From assembly GCA_003218305.1 (NCBI GenBank), contig QHMY01000104.1:1-39894 (forward strand): 39,894 nt of DNA. Reading direction: 5' to 3'. The position numbers were made by a program, and so were the translations under genes. How positions within the stretch are numbered: the first letter of the stretch is position 1; the number at the start of each line of letters is the position of its first letter. The notes beneath the pieces were generated by a model, which was given only the letters and a program-made list of their open reading frames with translations, made no database searches and was not told the origin of the DNA. Source of the DNA: Verrucomicrobiota bacterium. GTDB lineage: Bacteria; Verrucomicrobiota; Verrucomicrobiia; Chthoniobacterales; UBA10450. Of the stretch, positions 16,016 through 25,421 are shown in pieces.

Positions 16016-16627
16016 TTATCGCGAGTACAACTCAACGATCAACTGCTCGTTGACCATCGGCTGCATTTCGTCCCGTGTCGGGATGCGAGAGACTTTGCCG
16101 CTGAGCGCATCGCGATTTGCGATGAGCCAATCCGGAACCGGCGCGATTTGCGTGAGTTCCAGATTCCGCAACGCGAGCTGACGGGACTTCGGTTTATCTT
16201 TCACGGTGACTTCGTCGCCCGCTTTCACATTGTAGGAGGCGATATTCACGTTGCGACCGTTCACCTGAACGTGTCCGTGCGAAACCAGCTGGCGGGCCGC
16301 ACTCCGGGTATTGGCAAGGCCGAGGCGAAAAACGACGTTATCGAGGCGCGTCTCCAACAGCTGGAGCAGCGTTTCGCCCGTGACGCCGCGCTTGCGGAGC
16401 GCCGTCTGAAAAATCCGGCGGAATTGCTTCTCGAGGAGACCATACTGGTAACGAAGCTTCTGCTTTTCGCCCAAAGCGATCGCGTAATCGGATTGCTTGC
16501 GGCGCGAGCCTTTCGGCCCATGCATGCCGGGCGGATAATTTTTCCGCTCGAGCGCTTTCGATGGCCCAAAGAGCGGCACTCCGTAACGGCGGCTGACTTT
16601 GGTTTTTGGTCCGGTATATCTGCCCAT
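16016..16627 (-). CDS. rpsD: 30S ribosomal protein S4
   Basis: A primary 16S rRNA binder that nucleates 30S assembly, 203 residues. The N-terminus MGRYTGPKTKVSRRYG, the LEKQFRRIFQTALRKRGVTG segment and the S4 RNA-binding domain at about 94-155 (LETRLDNVVFRLGLANTRSAARQLVSHGHVQVNG) are clear. The N-terminal zinc cysteines are absent, so it is the zinc-free (C-) form. It is the last gene of the ribosomal cluster; the usual rpoA and rplQ do not follow. Confidence 0.98.
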   Translation of the reverse strand: MGRYTGPKTKVSRRYGVPLFGPSKALERKNYPPGMHGPKGSRRKQSDYAIALGEKQKLRYQYGLLEKQFRRIFQTALRKRGVTGETLLQLLETRLDNVVFRLGLANTRSAARQLVSHGHVQVNGRNVNIASYNVKAGDEVTVKDKPKSRQLALRNLELTQIAPVPDWLIANRDALSGKVSRIPTRDEMQPMVNEQLIVELYSR

Positions 16628-16666
16628 GAAAAAGTTAAAAGTAAGAATTAAGAAGGAGGAAAGCCT

Positions 16667-17356
16667 CTAGACCCGCCGCTGTTTTGGTGGGCGGCAACCG
16701 TTGTGTGGAACTGGCGTTACGTCGCGGATGACCGTGAGGTCGAGGCCGATCGCCTGCAATGCGCGAACAGCCGATTCGCGGCCTGCGCCTGGCCCTCGGA
16801 CGAGGACCTCCACTTCCTTGAGGCCATGTCCCATGGCCTGACGTGATGCGTCCTGGGCGACCATTTGCGCTGCGTAGGCGGTGCTTTTGCGTGACCCCTT
16901 GAATCCGACCTTCCCCGCGCTGGACCAGCCAATCACATTCCCTCGCAGGTCGGTAATGGTCACGATCGTGTTGTTGAAAGTTGAGAGGACATGAGCGATG
17001 CCGGTGTGGACGTTCTTGCTGCCCTTCGCCTTGATGATTTTCGGTTTCTCGATGTCATCCGGGTTGAGCGAAAGGTTCTCCTTGGGCGGCTCGGCCACGG
17101 GAGCTTCCTCTTTTTTCGCTTTGGGGGCCTTCTTGGCCGGTTTGGCGGCCGGTTCCGCACTCGCGCTCACAGGCGCGGAAGGCGCGGCTGCGGCTTCTTC
17201 CGGGGTCGCCGCTGGAGACTCCGACACGGGAGCAGAAACCTCGGCTGCGGGCGTTTCGGCCGCGGCATCCGTGCTCTTCGCTTTTGACGCCTTGGTCTTT
17301 GGTTTGTCGGTCCCGGCTGTTTTGGCGGGTTTTTGTTGCTCTTCTGAATCTGCCAT
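16667..17356 (-). CDS. rpsK: 30S ribosomal protein S11 with ~100-residue N-terminal extension
   Basis: The S11 core, which binds 16S rRNA on the platform, occupies about residues 108-229 ([58 protein letters not shown]). Ordinary bacterial S11 is about 125-130 residues. Here an N-terminal tail of about 105 residues, rich in Ala, Lys, Pro, Glu and Ser, precedes it. The tail is in the same frame, starts at an ATG 18 bp after the rpsM stop, and has no internal ATG near the core boundary. It is therefore probably translated. It looks disordered and may be solvent-exposed. Confidence 0.95.
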   Translation of the reverse strand: MADSEEQQKPAKTAGTDKPKTKASKAKSTDAAAETPAAEVSAPVSESPAATPEEAAAAPSAPVSASAEPAAKPAKKAPKAKKEEAPVAEPPKENLSLNPDDIEKPKIIKAKGSKNVHTGIAHVLSTFNNTIVTITDLRGNVIGWSSAGKVGFKGSRKSTAYAAQMVAQDASRQAMGHGLKEVEVLVRGPGAGRESAVRALQAIGLDLTVIRDVTPVPHNGCRPPKQRRV

Positions 17357-17374
17357 GGTGAATCCTAAAGTGTA

Positions 17375-17770
17375 CTAAACCTTGCCCGCCTTTGCGTCCT
17401 TGTTGCGAATGACGCCAACGGTCTTGCGCGGCCCTTTGCGGGTGCGCGCGTTCGTGGAAGTGCGCTGGCCTCGGACGGGCAGCCCGCGACGATGACGGAT
17501 GCCACGATAACAATTGATCGCCTGCAGCCGCTTCAGATTACTCTGCACTTCGCGGCGAAGATCGCCCTCAATCAGCATCTTGTTGCCGGTGATTGTCTGG
17601 ATAATCTCGTTGATCTGATGAGGAGTCAGGTCTTTGGCGCGCAGGTTCGGATCGATATTGGTCTGTTCCAGGACGCGTTTCGCCGCGCTCGGCCCAATTC
17701 CATAAATGTAGGTCAAGGACGCTTCGATGCGTTTATCGGCCGGAATCTCAACTCCTAATAGTCTTGGCAT
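17375..17770 (-). CDS. rpsM: 30S ribosomal protein S13
   Basis: S13 sits in the 30S head and contacts the 50S subunit and P-site tRNA. The 131-residue protein shows [20 protein letters not shown], the helix-two-turn-helix ([15 protein letters not shown]) and the basic C-terminal tail ([20 protein letters not shown]). It lies between rpmJ and rpsK in the alpha-operon order. Confidence 0.98.
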   Translation of the reverse strand: MPRLLGVEIPADKRIEASLTYIYGIGPSAAKRVLEQTNIDPNLRAKDLTPHQINEIIQTITGNKMLIEGDLRREVQSNLKRLQAINCYRGIRHRRGLPVRGQRTSTNARTRKGPRKTVGVIRNKDAKAGKV

Positions 17771-17800
17771 ATCAGATTAGTAAATCACTACCTCGATAAA

Positions 17801-17914
17801 TCAGCCCTGGCGCTGTTTGTGCCGGGGATTCTTGCAGATGACGCGGACAACATTCTTCCGTTTCACGATTTTACACGCTTCACAAAGTCTTTTTACTGAT
17901 GGTCGCACTTTCAT
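17801..17914 (-). CDS. rpmJ: 50S ribosomal protein L36
   Basis: A 37-residue protein read from ATG at 17914 to TGA at 17801. It begins [20 protein letters not shown] and ends [10 protein letters not shown]. The zinc-ribbon ligands (CEAC, then Cys and His in VICKNPRH) are all present, so this is the zinc-binding (C+) form. It lies 49 bp after infA, with an intrinsic terminator in that gap, and 30 bp before rpsM. Confidence 0.96.
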   Translation of the reverse strand: MKVRPSVKRLCEACKIVKRKNVVRVICKNPRHKQRQG

Positions 17915-17934
17915 AACTCAAGGATTCGGCGAGA

Positions 17935-17962
17935 CGAAAAACGCGGAAATCAGCTCCGCGTT
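17935..17962 (-). terminator. intrinsic terminator between infA and rpmJ
   Basis: On the minus strand AACGCGGA pairs perfectly with TCCGCGTT across a 7-base loop, followed by TTTTTCGTC. It begins two bases after the infA stop. It splits the spc part from the alpha part of the cluster and would reduce readthrough into rpmJ-rpsM-rpsK-rpsD. Confidence 0.7.
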
Positions 17963-17963
17963 G

Positions 17964-18182
17964 TCACTTCTGGCGAAACGTGATCCGCCCCTTCGACAAA
18001 TCGTAGGGGGAAACTTCTAGCATAACTTTGTCTCCTGGCAAGATACGAATGAAGTGCAGGCGCATCTTTCCCGAAATATGGGCCAGGAGACGATGGCCAT
18101 TGGGCAATTTCACGCGGAACATAGTATTGGGTAAGAGCTCGATGACCGTGCCCTCTACTTCAATTGCGTCTTTCCGCGCCAT
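17964..18182 (-). CDS. infA: translation initiation factor IF-1
   Basis: A 72-residue S1-fold protein that binds the 30S A site during initiation. The sequence is typical: [40 protein letters not shown] and [13 protein letters not shown]. The ATG at 18182 lies inside the end of map (28-bp overlap), so initiation may be coupled to map translation. A strong terminator follows the stop. Confidence 0.98.
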   Translation of the reverse strand: MARKDAIEVEGTVIELLPNTMFRVKLPNGHRLLAHISGKMRLHFIRILPGDKVMLEVSPYDLSKGRITFRQK

Positions 18183-18931
18183 GTCAGGATTTCAGGCTCA
18201 TCCTTGGTGATTAAGATCGTGTGTTCGAAGTGCGCGGAGGGCTTCCCGTCCGCCGTGCATACCGTCCAACCGTCATCCCGTAGTCTGACGGAGGCGGTTC
18301 CTGAATTAATCATCGGTTCTATCGCCAGCGTCATTCCCGCCTTCAATTTCGGGCCGCTTCCGCGCTTGCCGTAATTCGGCACCTGAGGTTCCTCATGGAG
18401 CTTTCGGCCCACTCCGTGTCCCACAAACTCGCGGACGACACTGAACCCATCGCGCACGGCCGTTTCTTCGATGGATGCGCAAACATCGCCCAGTCGCACC
18501 CCTTCGGAGGCAATCCCAATCGCCTCCCGCAAGGCGGTTTCCGTAACCCGAAGCAATCGCTCCGTCCGCTCGTCAATCATTCCCGCCGGCACCGTAGAGG
18601 CCGTGTCCCCCACCCAGCCATCCTCAATCACGCCGATGTCGAGTTTTACGATATCCCCGTATTGAATCCGCCGCGCGCCGCCGATTCCATGCACAATCTC
18701 GTCATTTAGGGAGATACAAATGTTCCCAGGAAACACGCGGTGCCCGATCCGGTACCCAAGAAACGCGCTGCGCACGCCAGCATCCTGCATGAGGTCGGCG
18801 GCGGCCTGGTCCACTTCCTTGGTCGAAATACCGGGACGGATCAGCTCGCTTAGCTGATCAAGAATATCGCTGGCCGTCCGGCAGGCCTGCCGCATTTTTT
18901 CGATCTCTTTCCCGGTCTTGATCGGAATCAT
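18155..18931 (-). CDS. map: methionine aminopeptidase, type I
   Basis: It removes the N-terminal Met from nascent proteins. The 258-residue protein is the short type Ia form. Metal ligands are visible in sequence: Asp in [11 protein letters not shown], Asp in GWVGDTAST, His in [19 protein letters not shown], Glu in LAIEPMI and Glu in HFEHTILIT. It overlaps adk by ATGA and infA by 28 bp, the usual secY-adk-map-infA arrangement. Confidence 0.97.
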   Translation of the reverse strand: MIPIKTGKEIEKMRQACRTASDILDQLSELIRPGISTKEVDQAAADLMQDAGVRSAFLGYRIGHRVFPGNICISLNDEIVHGIGGARRIQYGDIVKLDIGVIEDGWVGDTASTVPAGMIDERTERLLRVTETALREAIGIASEGVRLGDVCASIEETAVRDGFSVVREFVGHGVGRKLHEEPQVPNYGKRGSGPKLKAGMTLAIEPMINSGTASVRLRDDGWTVCTADGKPSAHFEHTILITKDEPEILTWRGKTQLK

Positions 18932-19581
18932 GCCGCTTGCTCGATGAGACCCGAGATGTCACTGAAGACGGCGTCCCGGTCGCGATTTCCGTCAATCTTT
19001 CTCAAGGCCCCGGATTTCTCATACCAGGCCGTGAGCGGCTGCGTTTTCGCCTCAAATTCCTCCAGCCGTTTTTTCAAGACCTCGGCGTCGTCGTCATTCC
19101 GCCGGATGAGAGGGCCATCGCAATAGGGGCAGATCGGGCGCTCGGCAAAGGTTGCGCTGCTCAAACTAGTCGTGAAACCGCAACCCTGGCATTGCAGACG
19201 ACTGGCGATGCGGTCGCCGACCGTTTGCGCAGAGACGTCGAGCCAGATAGCCAGGTCGAGCGGCGTCCGATGGCGTTGAAGAATGCTTTGCAGGCTTTCC
19301 GCCTGCGGGATCGTGCGAGGAAATCCGTCGAAAACAAATCCATGCCCGCCGTGGAGCCTCAGCCAGTCTTCGATGAGTTCGACGATGATCTTGTCCGAAA
19401 CGAGCCCGCCGTGTTGGGTGGTATCAGCCGTCTCCAACCCGAGAGGCGTGCCCAGATCGTGTTCGCGGCGAAGAATGGCTCCGGGTGAGGTTACCGGAAT
19501 ACCGAACTGCCTCGTGATCATTTCGGCTTGAGTTCCCTTTCCGGAACCCGGCGCGCCCAAAAGCACCAATCGCCTTTTCAC
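18928..19581 (-). CDS. adk: adenylate kinase, zinc-LID form
   Basis: It interconverts ATP + AMP and 2 ADP. The P-loop GAPGSGKG is at residues 9-16, the AMP-binding segment is FDGFPRT near 84-90, and the LID carries four cysteines (131, 134, 151, 154; CQGCG and CPYC). These give a structural zinc site as in Gram-positive enzymes. The usual STGD motif of the AMP site reads TSPG here, a mild deviation. GTG at 19581 follows the secY TAA directly. 217 residues is normal. Confidence 0.96.
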   Translation of the reverse strand: MKRRLVLLGAPGSGKGTQAEMITRQFGIPVTSPGAILRREHDLGTPLGLETADTTQHGGLVSDKIIVELIEDWLRLHGGHGFVFDGFPRTIPQAESLQSILQRHRTPLDLAIWLDVSAQTVGDRIASRLQCQGCGFTTSLSSATFAERPICPYCDGPLIRRNDDDAEVLKKRLEEFEAKTQPLTAWYEKSGALRKIDGNRDRDAVFSDISGLIEQAA

Positions 19582-21090
19582 TTAGTGCCCGTAGAGAAAG
19601 ACCGCCACGCCGCCGATGGCAATAATCGCGATGGCAACATAGAGCCACATCAAAGTGCTCCCGCGAGCTGCCTCCCCGCGGGCATAGCTGGCCCGGTCGA
19701 AACGGGCGCCACGGATCCGGCCTTTCCGCAAAAATCCGTCGTAATGCCGTTGGATAAGATGGGTTTCCACCTGACGCATCGTGTCGAGGATGACGCCCAC
19801 GATAATCAGCAAACTGGTGCCGCCGAAAAACTGGGCGGTGATGACGGGGACACTCAGCCATTGACTCATGAGACTCGGCAAAATCGCGATCATCGTGAGA
19901 AAAATGGCCCCCGCGAAGGTCAGCCGAGTCATGGTGTAATCAAGGAACTCCGCCGTCGGTTTTCCGGGACGAACGCCGGGGATGTACCCCCCATATTTCT
20001 TCAGATCGTCGGCGATTTGGGCCGGTTGGAATTGCGTGGCCACCCAAAAATAACTGAAGAAGAAAATCATCGCCGCCAGCACGGCGTAGTGCAGCCAGCC
20101 ATTCGAAAGCATGTTGGAAATAGTCTGCGCCGTCCTGTTATTCTTAAAGGCCAGGCCAACGATGGTCGCCGGGAAAAGCAGCAAGGCCCAGGCGAAGATG
20201 ATTGGCATGACGCCGGCGTAATTCACCTTCAGCGGCATATACTGCGTCTGCCCGCCGTACATTTTCCGGCCCACCACCCGCTTCGCATACTGCACCGTGA
20301 TCTTTCTTACGCCCTGAGTGACCGCAATGACCGCGGCGATGACGATGAACAGGAACGCCACCATCAGGACAAGAATCGCGGGATTAACCTGACTCGTGCC
20401 GGTCGCAGCCGATGGCACAAACGTCTTCCACGCCTGCGCCAGGGCTGCGGGCAGGCGCGCTACGATGCCTATCGTAATGATTAGCGAGATACCGTTTCCG
20501 ATCCCGCGTTCCGTGATTTGATCGCCCAGCCACATCAGAAAGAGCGTTCCTGTCGTGAGAGACAACACCGTGACAATGCGGAAAGTAATCCCCAGATCTT
20601 CCACCAGTGGGATTCCCAGCTTGGCCACCGTCTCGGTAATGCCCGGCAGCATCGTGTGGTACGACTCCGGGTGTTGGAACGAAACGGCCAGCAGGTAGCC
20701 CTGCACCAAACAGAGGGCCACCGTCGCGTATCGCGTAAACTGCATGATTTTTTGGCGTCCACCATCTTCCTTGGCCAGCCGCCCCAGCTTCGGAATGACC
20801 GCCGTCAGCAGCTGCATCATGATCGATGCGCTGATGTAGGGCATGATCCCGAGCGAAAAAATCGCGCAGTTCTCGAGCGCCCCGCCACTGAACAAATTGA
20901 ACAGCGCCGCAACGTTCCCACCTTGATTTTCCGTCAACGACGTCCGGAACCATTCCTGGATCACCGCCGAATTTACGCCCGGCGTCGTGATCGCGGCTCC
21001 CAGGCGCACGATGACGATTACGGCCAGCGTGAACAGAATCCGCCGCCGCAGCTCCGGTATCTTAACCGAGTTTAGGAACGCCGAAACCAT
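19582..21090 (-). CDS. secY: preprotein translocase subunit SecY with extra C-terminal hydrophobic segment
   Basis: The central pore of the Sec translocon, 502 residues against about 435-445 in E. coli. Conserved parts include the plug/TM2 region (LGIMPYISASIMMQLL), GIGNGISLII, the cytoplasmic C5 loop (KKYGGYIPGVRPG) and the final RHYDGFLRKGRIRG, where most SecY proteins end. Here about 40 more residues follow, with a strongly hydrophobic stretch at 479-500 that could be an eleventh transmembrane helix. The first periplasmic loop (EWFRTSLTENQGGNVAALFN) is also long. The gene lies between rplO and adk. Confidence 0.97.
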   Translation of the reverse strand: MVSAFLNSVKIPELRRRILFTLAVIVIVRLGAAITTPGVNSAVIQEWFRTSLTENQGGNVAALFNLFSGGALENCAIFSLGIMPYISASIMMQLLTAVIPKLGRLAKEDGGRQKIMQFTRYATVALCLVQGYLLAVSFQHPESYHTMLPGITETVAKLGIPLVEDLGITFRIVTVLSLTTGTLFLMWLGDQITERGIGNGISLIITIGIVARLPAALAQAWKTFVPSAATGTSQVNPAILVLMVAFLFIVIAAVIAVTQGVRKITVQYAKRVVGRKMYGGQTQYMPLKVNYAGVMPIIFAWALLLFPATIVGLAFKNNRTAQTISNMLSNGWLHYAVLAAMIFFFSYFWVATQFQPAQIADDLKKYGGYIPGVRPGKPTAEFLDYTMTRLTFAGAIFLTMIAILPSLMSQWLSVPVITAQFFGGTSLLIIVGVILDTMRQVETHLIQRHYDGFLRKGRIRGARFDRASYARGEAARGSTLMWLYVAIAIIAIGGVAVFLYGH

Positions 21091-21119
21091 CGACTAGAAT
21101 CTTGTGGTCACCGGGAAGG

Positions 21120-21734
21120 CTAGCGCTTTCCCGCTGATTTTTTCTTCGATGCAGCCTTGGCCGGCGCTTTCTTTTTCGAAGATGGTTTTTTAGTTGCAGC
21201 CTTCTTTTTTGAAGAAGCCTTGGCCTCGGATTCGCCCTCTGCCGGCGCCGTCTCCTGGACGACGCGGGGTCCCTGTGCGGCCCTCTTTTCTCGCAGCGTT
21301 ACGGTCCCGCCCGCCTTCTCGATTTTCTCACGAGCCGAAGCACTGATCTTGTCAGCCTCGACGGTGAGACCGTGTTTCAATTCACCGCCACCGAGAATCT
21401 TGAGCCCGGCACCGTTGCCACGGATCAATTTCGATTCGCGCAACATCTGTTCGTTTACGACGGTGCCTTCCTTGAAAGCACTCAAGTCGCTCAGATTCAC
21501 GATCATGTAATTCTTGTGAAAGGCCGCGTTATTGAAACCGCGTTTGGGCAAGCGCCGGATCAGCGGCATCTGGCCGCCTTCGAACCCGAGCCGAAGACTC
21601 CCGCCGGAACGCGCCTTTTGCCCCTTGTGTCCCTTGCCACTGGTCTTGCCGTGACCGGAGCTTTCCCCGGAACCAAGCCTCTTCACGCGATGCGTGGAGC
21701 CCGGCCGCGGCCGCATATTATGGAGCCGGATCAT
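21120..21734 (-). CDS. rplO: 50S ribosomal protein L15 with Lys/Ala-rich C-terminal tail
   Basis: L15 is a 23S rRNA binder of late 50S assembly. The core, about residues 1-150, has [37 protein letters not shown] and [17 protein letters not shown]. Residues ~165-204 form an added low-complexity tail of Lys, Ala and Ser repeats ([20 protein letters not shown]), giving 204 residues instead of about 145. The start overlaps the rpsE stop by 4 bp, leaving no room for rpmD (L30). Confidence 0.97.
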   Translation of the reverse strand: MIRLHNMRPRPGSTHRVKRLGSGESSGHGKTSGKGHKGQKARSGGSLRLGFEGGQMPLIRRLPKRGFNNAAFHKNYMIVNLSDLSAFKEGTVVNEQMLRESKLIRGNGAGLKILGGGELKHGLTVEADKISASAREKIEKAGGTVTLREKRAAQGPRVVQETAPAEGESEAKASSKKKAATKKPSSKKKAPAKAASKKKSAGKR

Positions 21735-22285
21735 GACTGTTCGGCCTTTCCGTCGTTCAGGCGAATCCCGCGCACCTTCAAAATTTCATCACGCCGGCGC
21801 AAAGAGCGCAGCGCCGCAATGGTGGCCTTGACGACATTCGAATGATTGCTGGAGCCAAGCGACTTCGCGAGCACGTCGCGAATCCCGACCGCCTCCACCA
21901 CCGCGCGAACACCGCCGCCCGCGATCACGCCGGTCCCCGGCGAGGCCGGGCGCAGCAGCACGCGGCCACCGCCAAATTCGCCGATCGCCTCATGCGGAAT
22001 CGTATTCTCGTGCAACGACATTTTTTCCATCGATTTGCGCGCGGCTTCGGATGCTTTCCGGATCGCCTCGGCCACTTCGTTCGCCTTACCAAAGCCGACG
22101 CCGACTTTGCCATCGTGGTCGCCCGCGACAATCAGGGCGCTGAAGCTGAAACGCCGGCCGCCTTTGACGACCTTCGCGCAACGATTGATGAACACTACCT
22201 TCTCGGTCGTGTCTCCCCTTGCCGCTGAGCTCTTGTCCGTCTGGCGTTCCTGCCGTCTGCCGCCGCCGCTATGTGGTTGTGCCAT
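21731..22285 (-). CDS. rpsE: 30S ribosomal protein S5
   Basis: S5 lies at the mRNA entry and decoding fidelity region. The 184-residue protein has the S5 N-terminal dsRBD-like domain ([44 protein letters not shown]) and the C-terminal half ([21 protein letters not shown]). The first ~25 residues (Gly/Arg/Gln-rich) are a short extra tail. It lies 6 bp after rplR and overlaps rplO. Confidence 0.97.
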   Translation of the reverse strand: MAQPHSGGGRRQERQTDKSSAARGDTTEKVVFINRCAKVVKGGRRFSFSALIVAGDHDGKVGVGFGKANEVAEAIRKASEAARKSMEKMSLHENTIPHEAIGEFGGGRVLLRPASPGTGVIAGGGVRAVVEAVGIRDVLAKSLGSSNHSNVVKATIAALRSLRRRDEILKVRGIRLNDGKAEQS

Positions 22286-22291
22286 GGTGTT

Positions 22292-22657
22292 CTAAAATTT
22301 GAGTCCGCCTTCGCGCGCCGCATCCGCCAGGGCCTTCACTTTTCCGTGATAAAGAAACCCACCCCGGTCAAAAATGACCTTGTCGACTTTCTTTGAGAGC
22401 AGGCGTTCGGCGATCGCCTTGCCAACCTTTTCTGCGGATGCCCGATTTGCCCCCGACTTGGTTTTGCCTACTACCTTTTCCTCGGTCGTCGCGGCTGCCA
22501 CCAGCGTGCGCCCGGCATCGTCGTCGATAACCTGCGCATAAACATGCTTACCCGAAAAATGAACGGCGAGACGGGGACGCTCCGCCGTACCGCTGACGCG
22601 TTTTCTGATCCGCGTATGGATGCGGTGCCTGATTTCCTTACGATCCCTGGCGGCCAT
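22292..22657 (-). CDS. rplR: 50S ribosomal protein L18
   Basis: L18 binds 5S rRNA in the central protuberance. The 121-residue protein shows the basic N-terminus ([20 protein letters not shown]), [20 protein letters not shown] and the C-terminal [20 protein letters not shown]. It sits 2 bp after rplF and 6 bp before rpsE. Confidence 0.97.
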   Translation of the reverse strand: MAARDRKEIRHRIHTRIRKRVSGTAERPRLAVHFSGKHVYAQVIDDDAGRTLVAAATTEEKVVGKTKSGANRASAEKVGKAIAERLLSKKVDKVIFDRGGFLYHGKVKALADAAREGGLKF

Positions 22658-22659
22658 AA

Positions 22660-23199
22660 TTATTGAACGGTCTTCCCTTCCTTACGGCGAACGATTTCGC
22701 CTGCGTATCGCACACCCTTGCCCTTGTACGGCTCCGGCGGGTAATACCGGCGGATATCCGCTGCAACCTGCCCCACCACCTTCTTGTCGATCCCGACAAT
22801 GGCGATCTTGGTGTTATCGGTCACGGTGATCTTAATTTCCTTGGGAATCGGAAACAGAATCGGATGGGATTTTCCGAGACTCAAATTCAGGTTGGACCCC
22901 TGGACCGCCGCCTTAAACCCGACTCCTTCGATCTCGAGTTGCTTGGTAAATCCTTCGCTCACGCCCAGCACCATGTTATTCACGAGGCTTCGCGACAGGC
23001 CATGCAGCGCTTTGACGCCGCGGGTTTCGGCTTCGCGGACAATCGAAATGCGGTTGTCCTTAACGCTGCCTTTGATGCTACGCGGCAGGTTCCAGCTCAA
23101 TTTCCCCTTCGGCCCCTCGACGGCCACAGCGCCATCAGCGGCGATGTTCACCTTCACCTTGTCGGGAATCTCGACGATTTTGTTTCCAATCCGTGACAT
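22660..23199 (-). CDS. rplF: 50S ribosomal protein L6
   Basis: L6 is near the factor-binding site at the base of the L7/L12 stalk. The 179-residue protein has both L6 repeats. The first begins [19 protein letters not shown]. The second contains [20 protein letters not shown], and the family signature [14 protein letters not shown] is near the C-terminus. It lies between rpsH and rplR. Confidence 0.98.
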   Translation of the reverse strand: MSRIGNKIVEIPDKVKVNIAADGAVAVEGPKGKLSWNLPRSIKGSVKDNRISIVREAETRGVKALHGLSRSLVNNMVLGVSEGFTKQLEIEGVGFKAAVQGSNLNLSLGKSHPILFPIPKEIKITVTDNTKIAIVGIDKKVVGQVAADIRRYYPPEPYKGKGVRYAGEIVRRKEGKTVQ

Positions 23200-23214
23200 A
23201 AAATCAAAGCCCGC

Positions 23215-23613
23215 CTACCAGATGTAGGCTAGCAGCTCGCCTCCCACGTTTTGTTTCTTCGCTTCCCGTCCGGAAAGGATGCCGCGGGGCGTGGAAAGAA
23301 TCGACACCCCCATGCCGCCCAACACGCGAGGAATCTCCTGCGCTCCGACATAACGGCGCAGACCCGGCCGGCTGACGCGTTTCAGGCCGGTGATCGCACT
23401 GGTGCGGTTGGCAATCTTGTTCGTGATCTTGATCCGCGGATGCGCCGCTTCGGTATCCATCGAGTAATCGGTGATGTAGCCCTCTTCCTTCAAAATCCGC
23501 ACGATCTCGGCCTTGATTTTGGAGTACGGGACAAACATCTCAGTCTTCTGCGCATTCGCGGCATTGCGCACGCGTGCGAGAAGGTCGGCAATAGGATCGG
23601 TAACTGTGCTCAT
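23215..23613 (-). CDS. rpsH: 30S ribosomal protein S8
   Basis: S8 binds 16S helix 21 and in E. coli represses the spc operon. The 132-residue protein begins MSTVTDPIADLLARVRNAAN and ends with STPRGILSGREAKKQNVGGE and LLAYIW. It follows rplE by 8 bp. The rpsN gene usually found between rplE and rpsH is absent. Confidence 0.98.
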   Translation of the reverse strand: MSTVTDPIADLLARVRNAANAQKTEMFVPYSKIKAEIVRILKEEGYITDYSMDTEAAHPRIKITNKIANRTSAITGLKRVSRPGLRRYVGAQEIPRVLGGMGVSILSTPRGILSGREAKKQNVGGELLAYIW

Positions 23614-23621
23614 GTAATTAT

Positions 23622-24197
23622 TCAGGCCGGCTGGGCCGCGGCCGGCTTCTTCGCCCGGTCGCTGAACGGCATCCCCATCTCGCTCAAGAGCGATTTTGCT
23701 TCTTCGTTCGTCCGCGCGGTGGTGACGATGGTAACATCAAATCCGATGTTGCGCTTGATTTTATCCAGCTCAACCTCAGGGAAAATTGCCTGGTCCGAAA
23801 CACCGAGCGTGTAATTGCCGTTGCCGTCGAAACCCTTCGGCGAGACGCCGCGGAAGTCGCGAATGCGGGGCAGAGAGGCCTTGATCAGCCGCTCCAGAAA
23901 TTCATACATGTGCTCGCCGCGCAGGGTGACCTTCGCGCCGATGGCCTGGGCCTGGCGGAGTTTGAAATTCGCGATGCTCTTCTTCGCCCGAGTCTCGGAA
24001 GGCTTCTGGCCCGTAATTAAGGCCAGCTCGGCCTTCGCGTCTTCCAGCGCCTGCTTTACGTCCGACTGAGAACCGACGGAAGTGTTGATCACAACCTTCT
24101 CCACCTTCGGGACCTGATGCGGGTTTTTGTAGCCGTGCGTCTTTTGCAACGCCGGCATCACGCGCTCTTTATAATGCTGATAAAATTCGTTCTTCAT
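23622..24197 (-). CDS. rplE: 50S ribosomal protein L5
   Basis: L5 binds 5S rRNA and contacts P-site tRNA. The 191-residue protein shows [78 protein letters not shown] and [21 protein letters not shown] short Ala/Pro-rich tail (KKPAAAQPA) ends it. It lies between rplX and rpsH. Confidence 0.98.
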   Translation of the reverse strand: MKNEFYQHYKERVMPALQKTHGYKNPHQVPKVEKVVINTSVGSQSDVKQALEDAKAELALITGQKPSETRAKKSIANFKLRQAQAIGAKVTLRGEHMYEFLERLIKASLPRIRDFRGVSPKGFDGNGNYTLGVSDQAIFPEVELDKIKRNIGFDVTIVTTARTNEEAKSLLSEMGMPFSDRAKKPAAAQPA

Positions 24198-24206
24198 GCG
24201 CCGGGC

Positions 24207-24539
24207 CTATTCCTGCTTCGGTTCCTTCTCTTTCGAGCCCTTGCTCTTGGGAGCCTTTTCCTTCTTTGTTTTTCCCTTGCCCTTCCCTTTCGCGGCGCGT
24301 TCGCCGCGTTCGAGCACTTTCACATTCGAGATGTGAATGGGACCCTCACGCTCCGAGATTTTGCCTTGCGGATTATCCTGAGACTTTTTCAGATGCTTCT
24401 TGATCATCCGCACGCCCTCGACCAGCACGCGCTGTTTGCGTGCGATCACTTCGAGCACCTTGCCGGAGGAACCTTTGAAATTCCCGGAGATGACTTCGAC
24501 GTTGTCGCCTTTGTGGACGTGGAGCTTGATGCGGTTCAT
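24207..24539 (-). CDS. rplX: 50S ribosomal protein L24 with Lys-rich C-terminal tail
   Basis: L24 is an assembly-initiator protein. The KOW motif is at about residues 7-35 ([20 protein letters not shown]), followed by [20 protein letters not shown] and [10 protein letters not shown]. Residues ~80-110 are an added tail of Lys, Gly and Glu ([19 protein letters not shown]). The start overlaps the rplN stop by 4 bp. Confidence 0.96.
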   Translation of the reverse strand: MNRIKLHVHKGDNVEVISGNFKGSSGKVLEVIARKQRVLVEGVRMIKKHLKKSQDNPQGKISEREGPIHISNVKVLERGERAAKGKGKGKTKKEKAPKSKGSKEKEPKQE

Positions 24540-24904
24540 AAAACCTCCGGAGCGAGCGAAACAATTTTCATGAAATTGCGCTCGCGCAACTCACGCGCGA
24601 CCGGCCCGAAAATACGGGTGCCGCGCGGATTCAAATCCTTGTCGATAATCACGATGGCGTTGTTGTCGAAACGGAGCACCGAACCGTCTCCCCGCTTGAT
24701 CGGCTGCCGCGTCCGCACCAGGACCGCTCGAACGACCTCGCCTTTCTTCACGGTCCCCGTGGCGCTGGCTTCCTTGACGTTCGCCACAATCACGTCGCCG
24801 ATCCCAGCCGACTGCGCCGTCCCCTTGCCGATCACGCCAATCATCGTCGCCATGCGGGCGCCGCTGTTGTCGGCCACGTCGAGTCTGGATCTCAGGTAAA
24901 CCAT
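24536..24904 (-). CDS. rplN: 50S ribosomal protein L14
   Basis: L14 forms an intersubunit bridge to 16S helix 14. The 122-residue protein is typical: [60 protein letters not shown] and [20 protein letters not shown]. An AAGGAAAG lies about 7 bases upstream of the ATG as ribosome-binding site. Confidence 0.98.
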   Translation of the reverse strand: MVYLRSRLDVADNSGARMATMIGVIGKGTAQSAGIGDVIVANVKEASATGTVKKGEVVRAVLVRTRQPIKRGDGSVLRFDNNAIVIIDKDLNPRGTRIFGPVARELRERNFMKIVSLAPEVL

Positions 24905-24916
24905 AAAAATCTTTCC

Positions 24917-25210
24917 TTACTTCTGCACGACCTCGACCAGCCGCCACCGCTTCAATTTGCTTAGCGGCCGCGTCTCCATGATCCGGACGGTGTCGCCGGC
25001 CTTGGCCTTGTTCTCTTCGTCGTGGGCGTAAAATTTCCGCATCTGCTTCACGATCTTGCCGAACTTGGCGTGGGGCACCCGCGTGACCGTGCGAACGACA
25101 ATGGTCTTGTTCATCCCGCTGGAAATCACCTCGCCGGTCCGCGTCTTACGCGCACCGCGGCTTGTCGCCGGATTGCTCTCCGCGCTTGGTTGATCGTTTT
25201 CTTCTGCCAT
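24917..25210 (-). CDS. rpsQ: 30S ribosomal protein S17
   Basis: S17 is a primary 16S rRNA binder with an OB fold. Start ATG at 25210 ([14 protein letters not shown]) is chosen because it lies 1 bp past the rpmC stop; the frame is open 9 codons further upstream. After an acidic, disordered 25-residue N-terminal tail the core reads [40 protein letters not shown] and [20 protein letters not shown]. The length is 97 residues against about 85 usual. Confidence 0.96.
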   Translation of the reverse strand: MAEENDQPSAESNPATSRGARKTRTGEVISSGMNKTIVVRTVTRVPHAKFGKIVKQMRKFYAHDEENKAKAGDTVRIMETRPLSKLKRWRLVEVVQK

Positions 25211-25211
25211 A

Positions 25212-25415
25212 TTATTTCTTTTCCGCCTTGGCCGCACGCTGCGTGAGGACCGTTTCCAACCGCGCCACGTCCCGGCGAATGAGCCGCAACCGGCTCGGCT
25301 GTTCCAGCTGTCCGCTCTGTTGCTGCAAGCGCAGGTGCAGGCTTTCCTGACGCAAATCTCGCTTCTTCGTCAGCAATTCGTCGGAACTCATTTCCGATAT
25401 TTCTTTAAATTTCAT
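25212..25415 (-). CDS. rpmC: 50S ribosomal protein L29
   Basis: L29 lies beside L23 at the polypeptide exit tunnel. It is a 67-residue two-helix protein: [20 protein letters not shown], then [20 protein letters not shown] and the conserved [12 protein letters not shown] end. It lies between rplP (6 bp) and rpsQ. Confidence 0.96.
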   Translation of the reverse strand: MKFKEISEMSSDELLTKKRDLRQESLHLRLQQQSGQLEQPSRLRLIRRDVARLETVLTQRAAKAEKK

Positions 25416-25421
25416 AACTCG

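Noticed and set aside
19528-20484. 318-codon plus-strand frame
   Set aside because: Antisense shadow of secY; His/Arg/Asp-rich composition.
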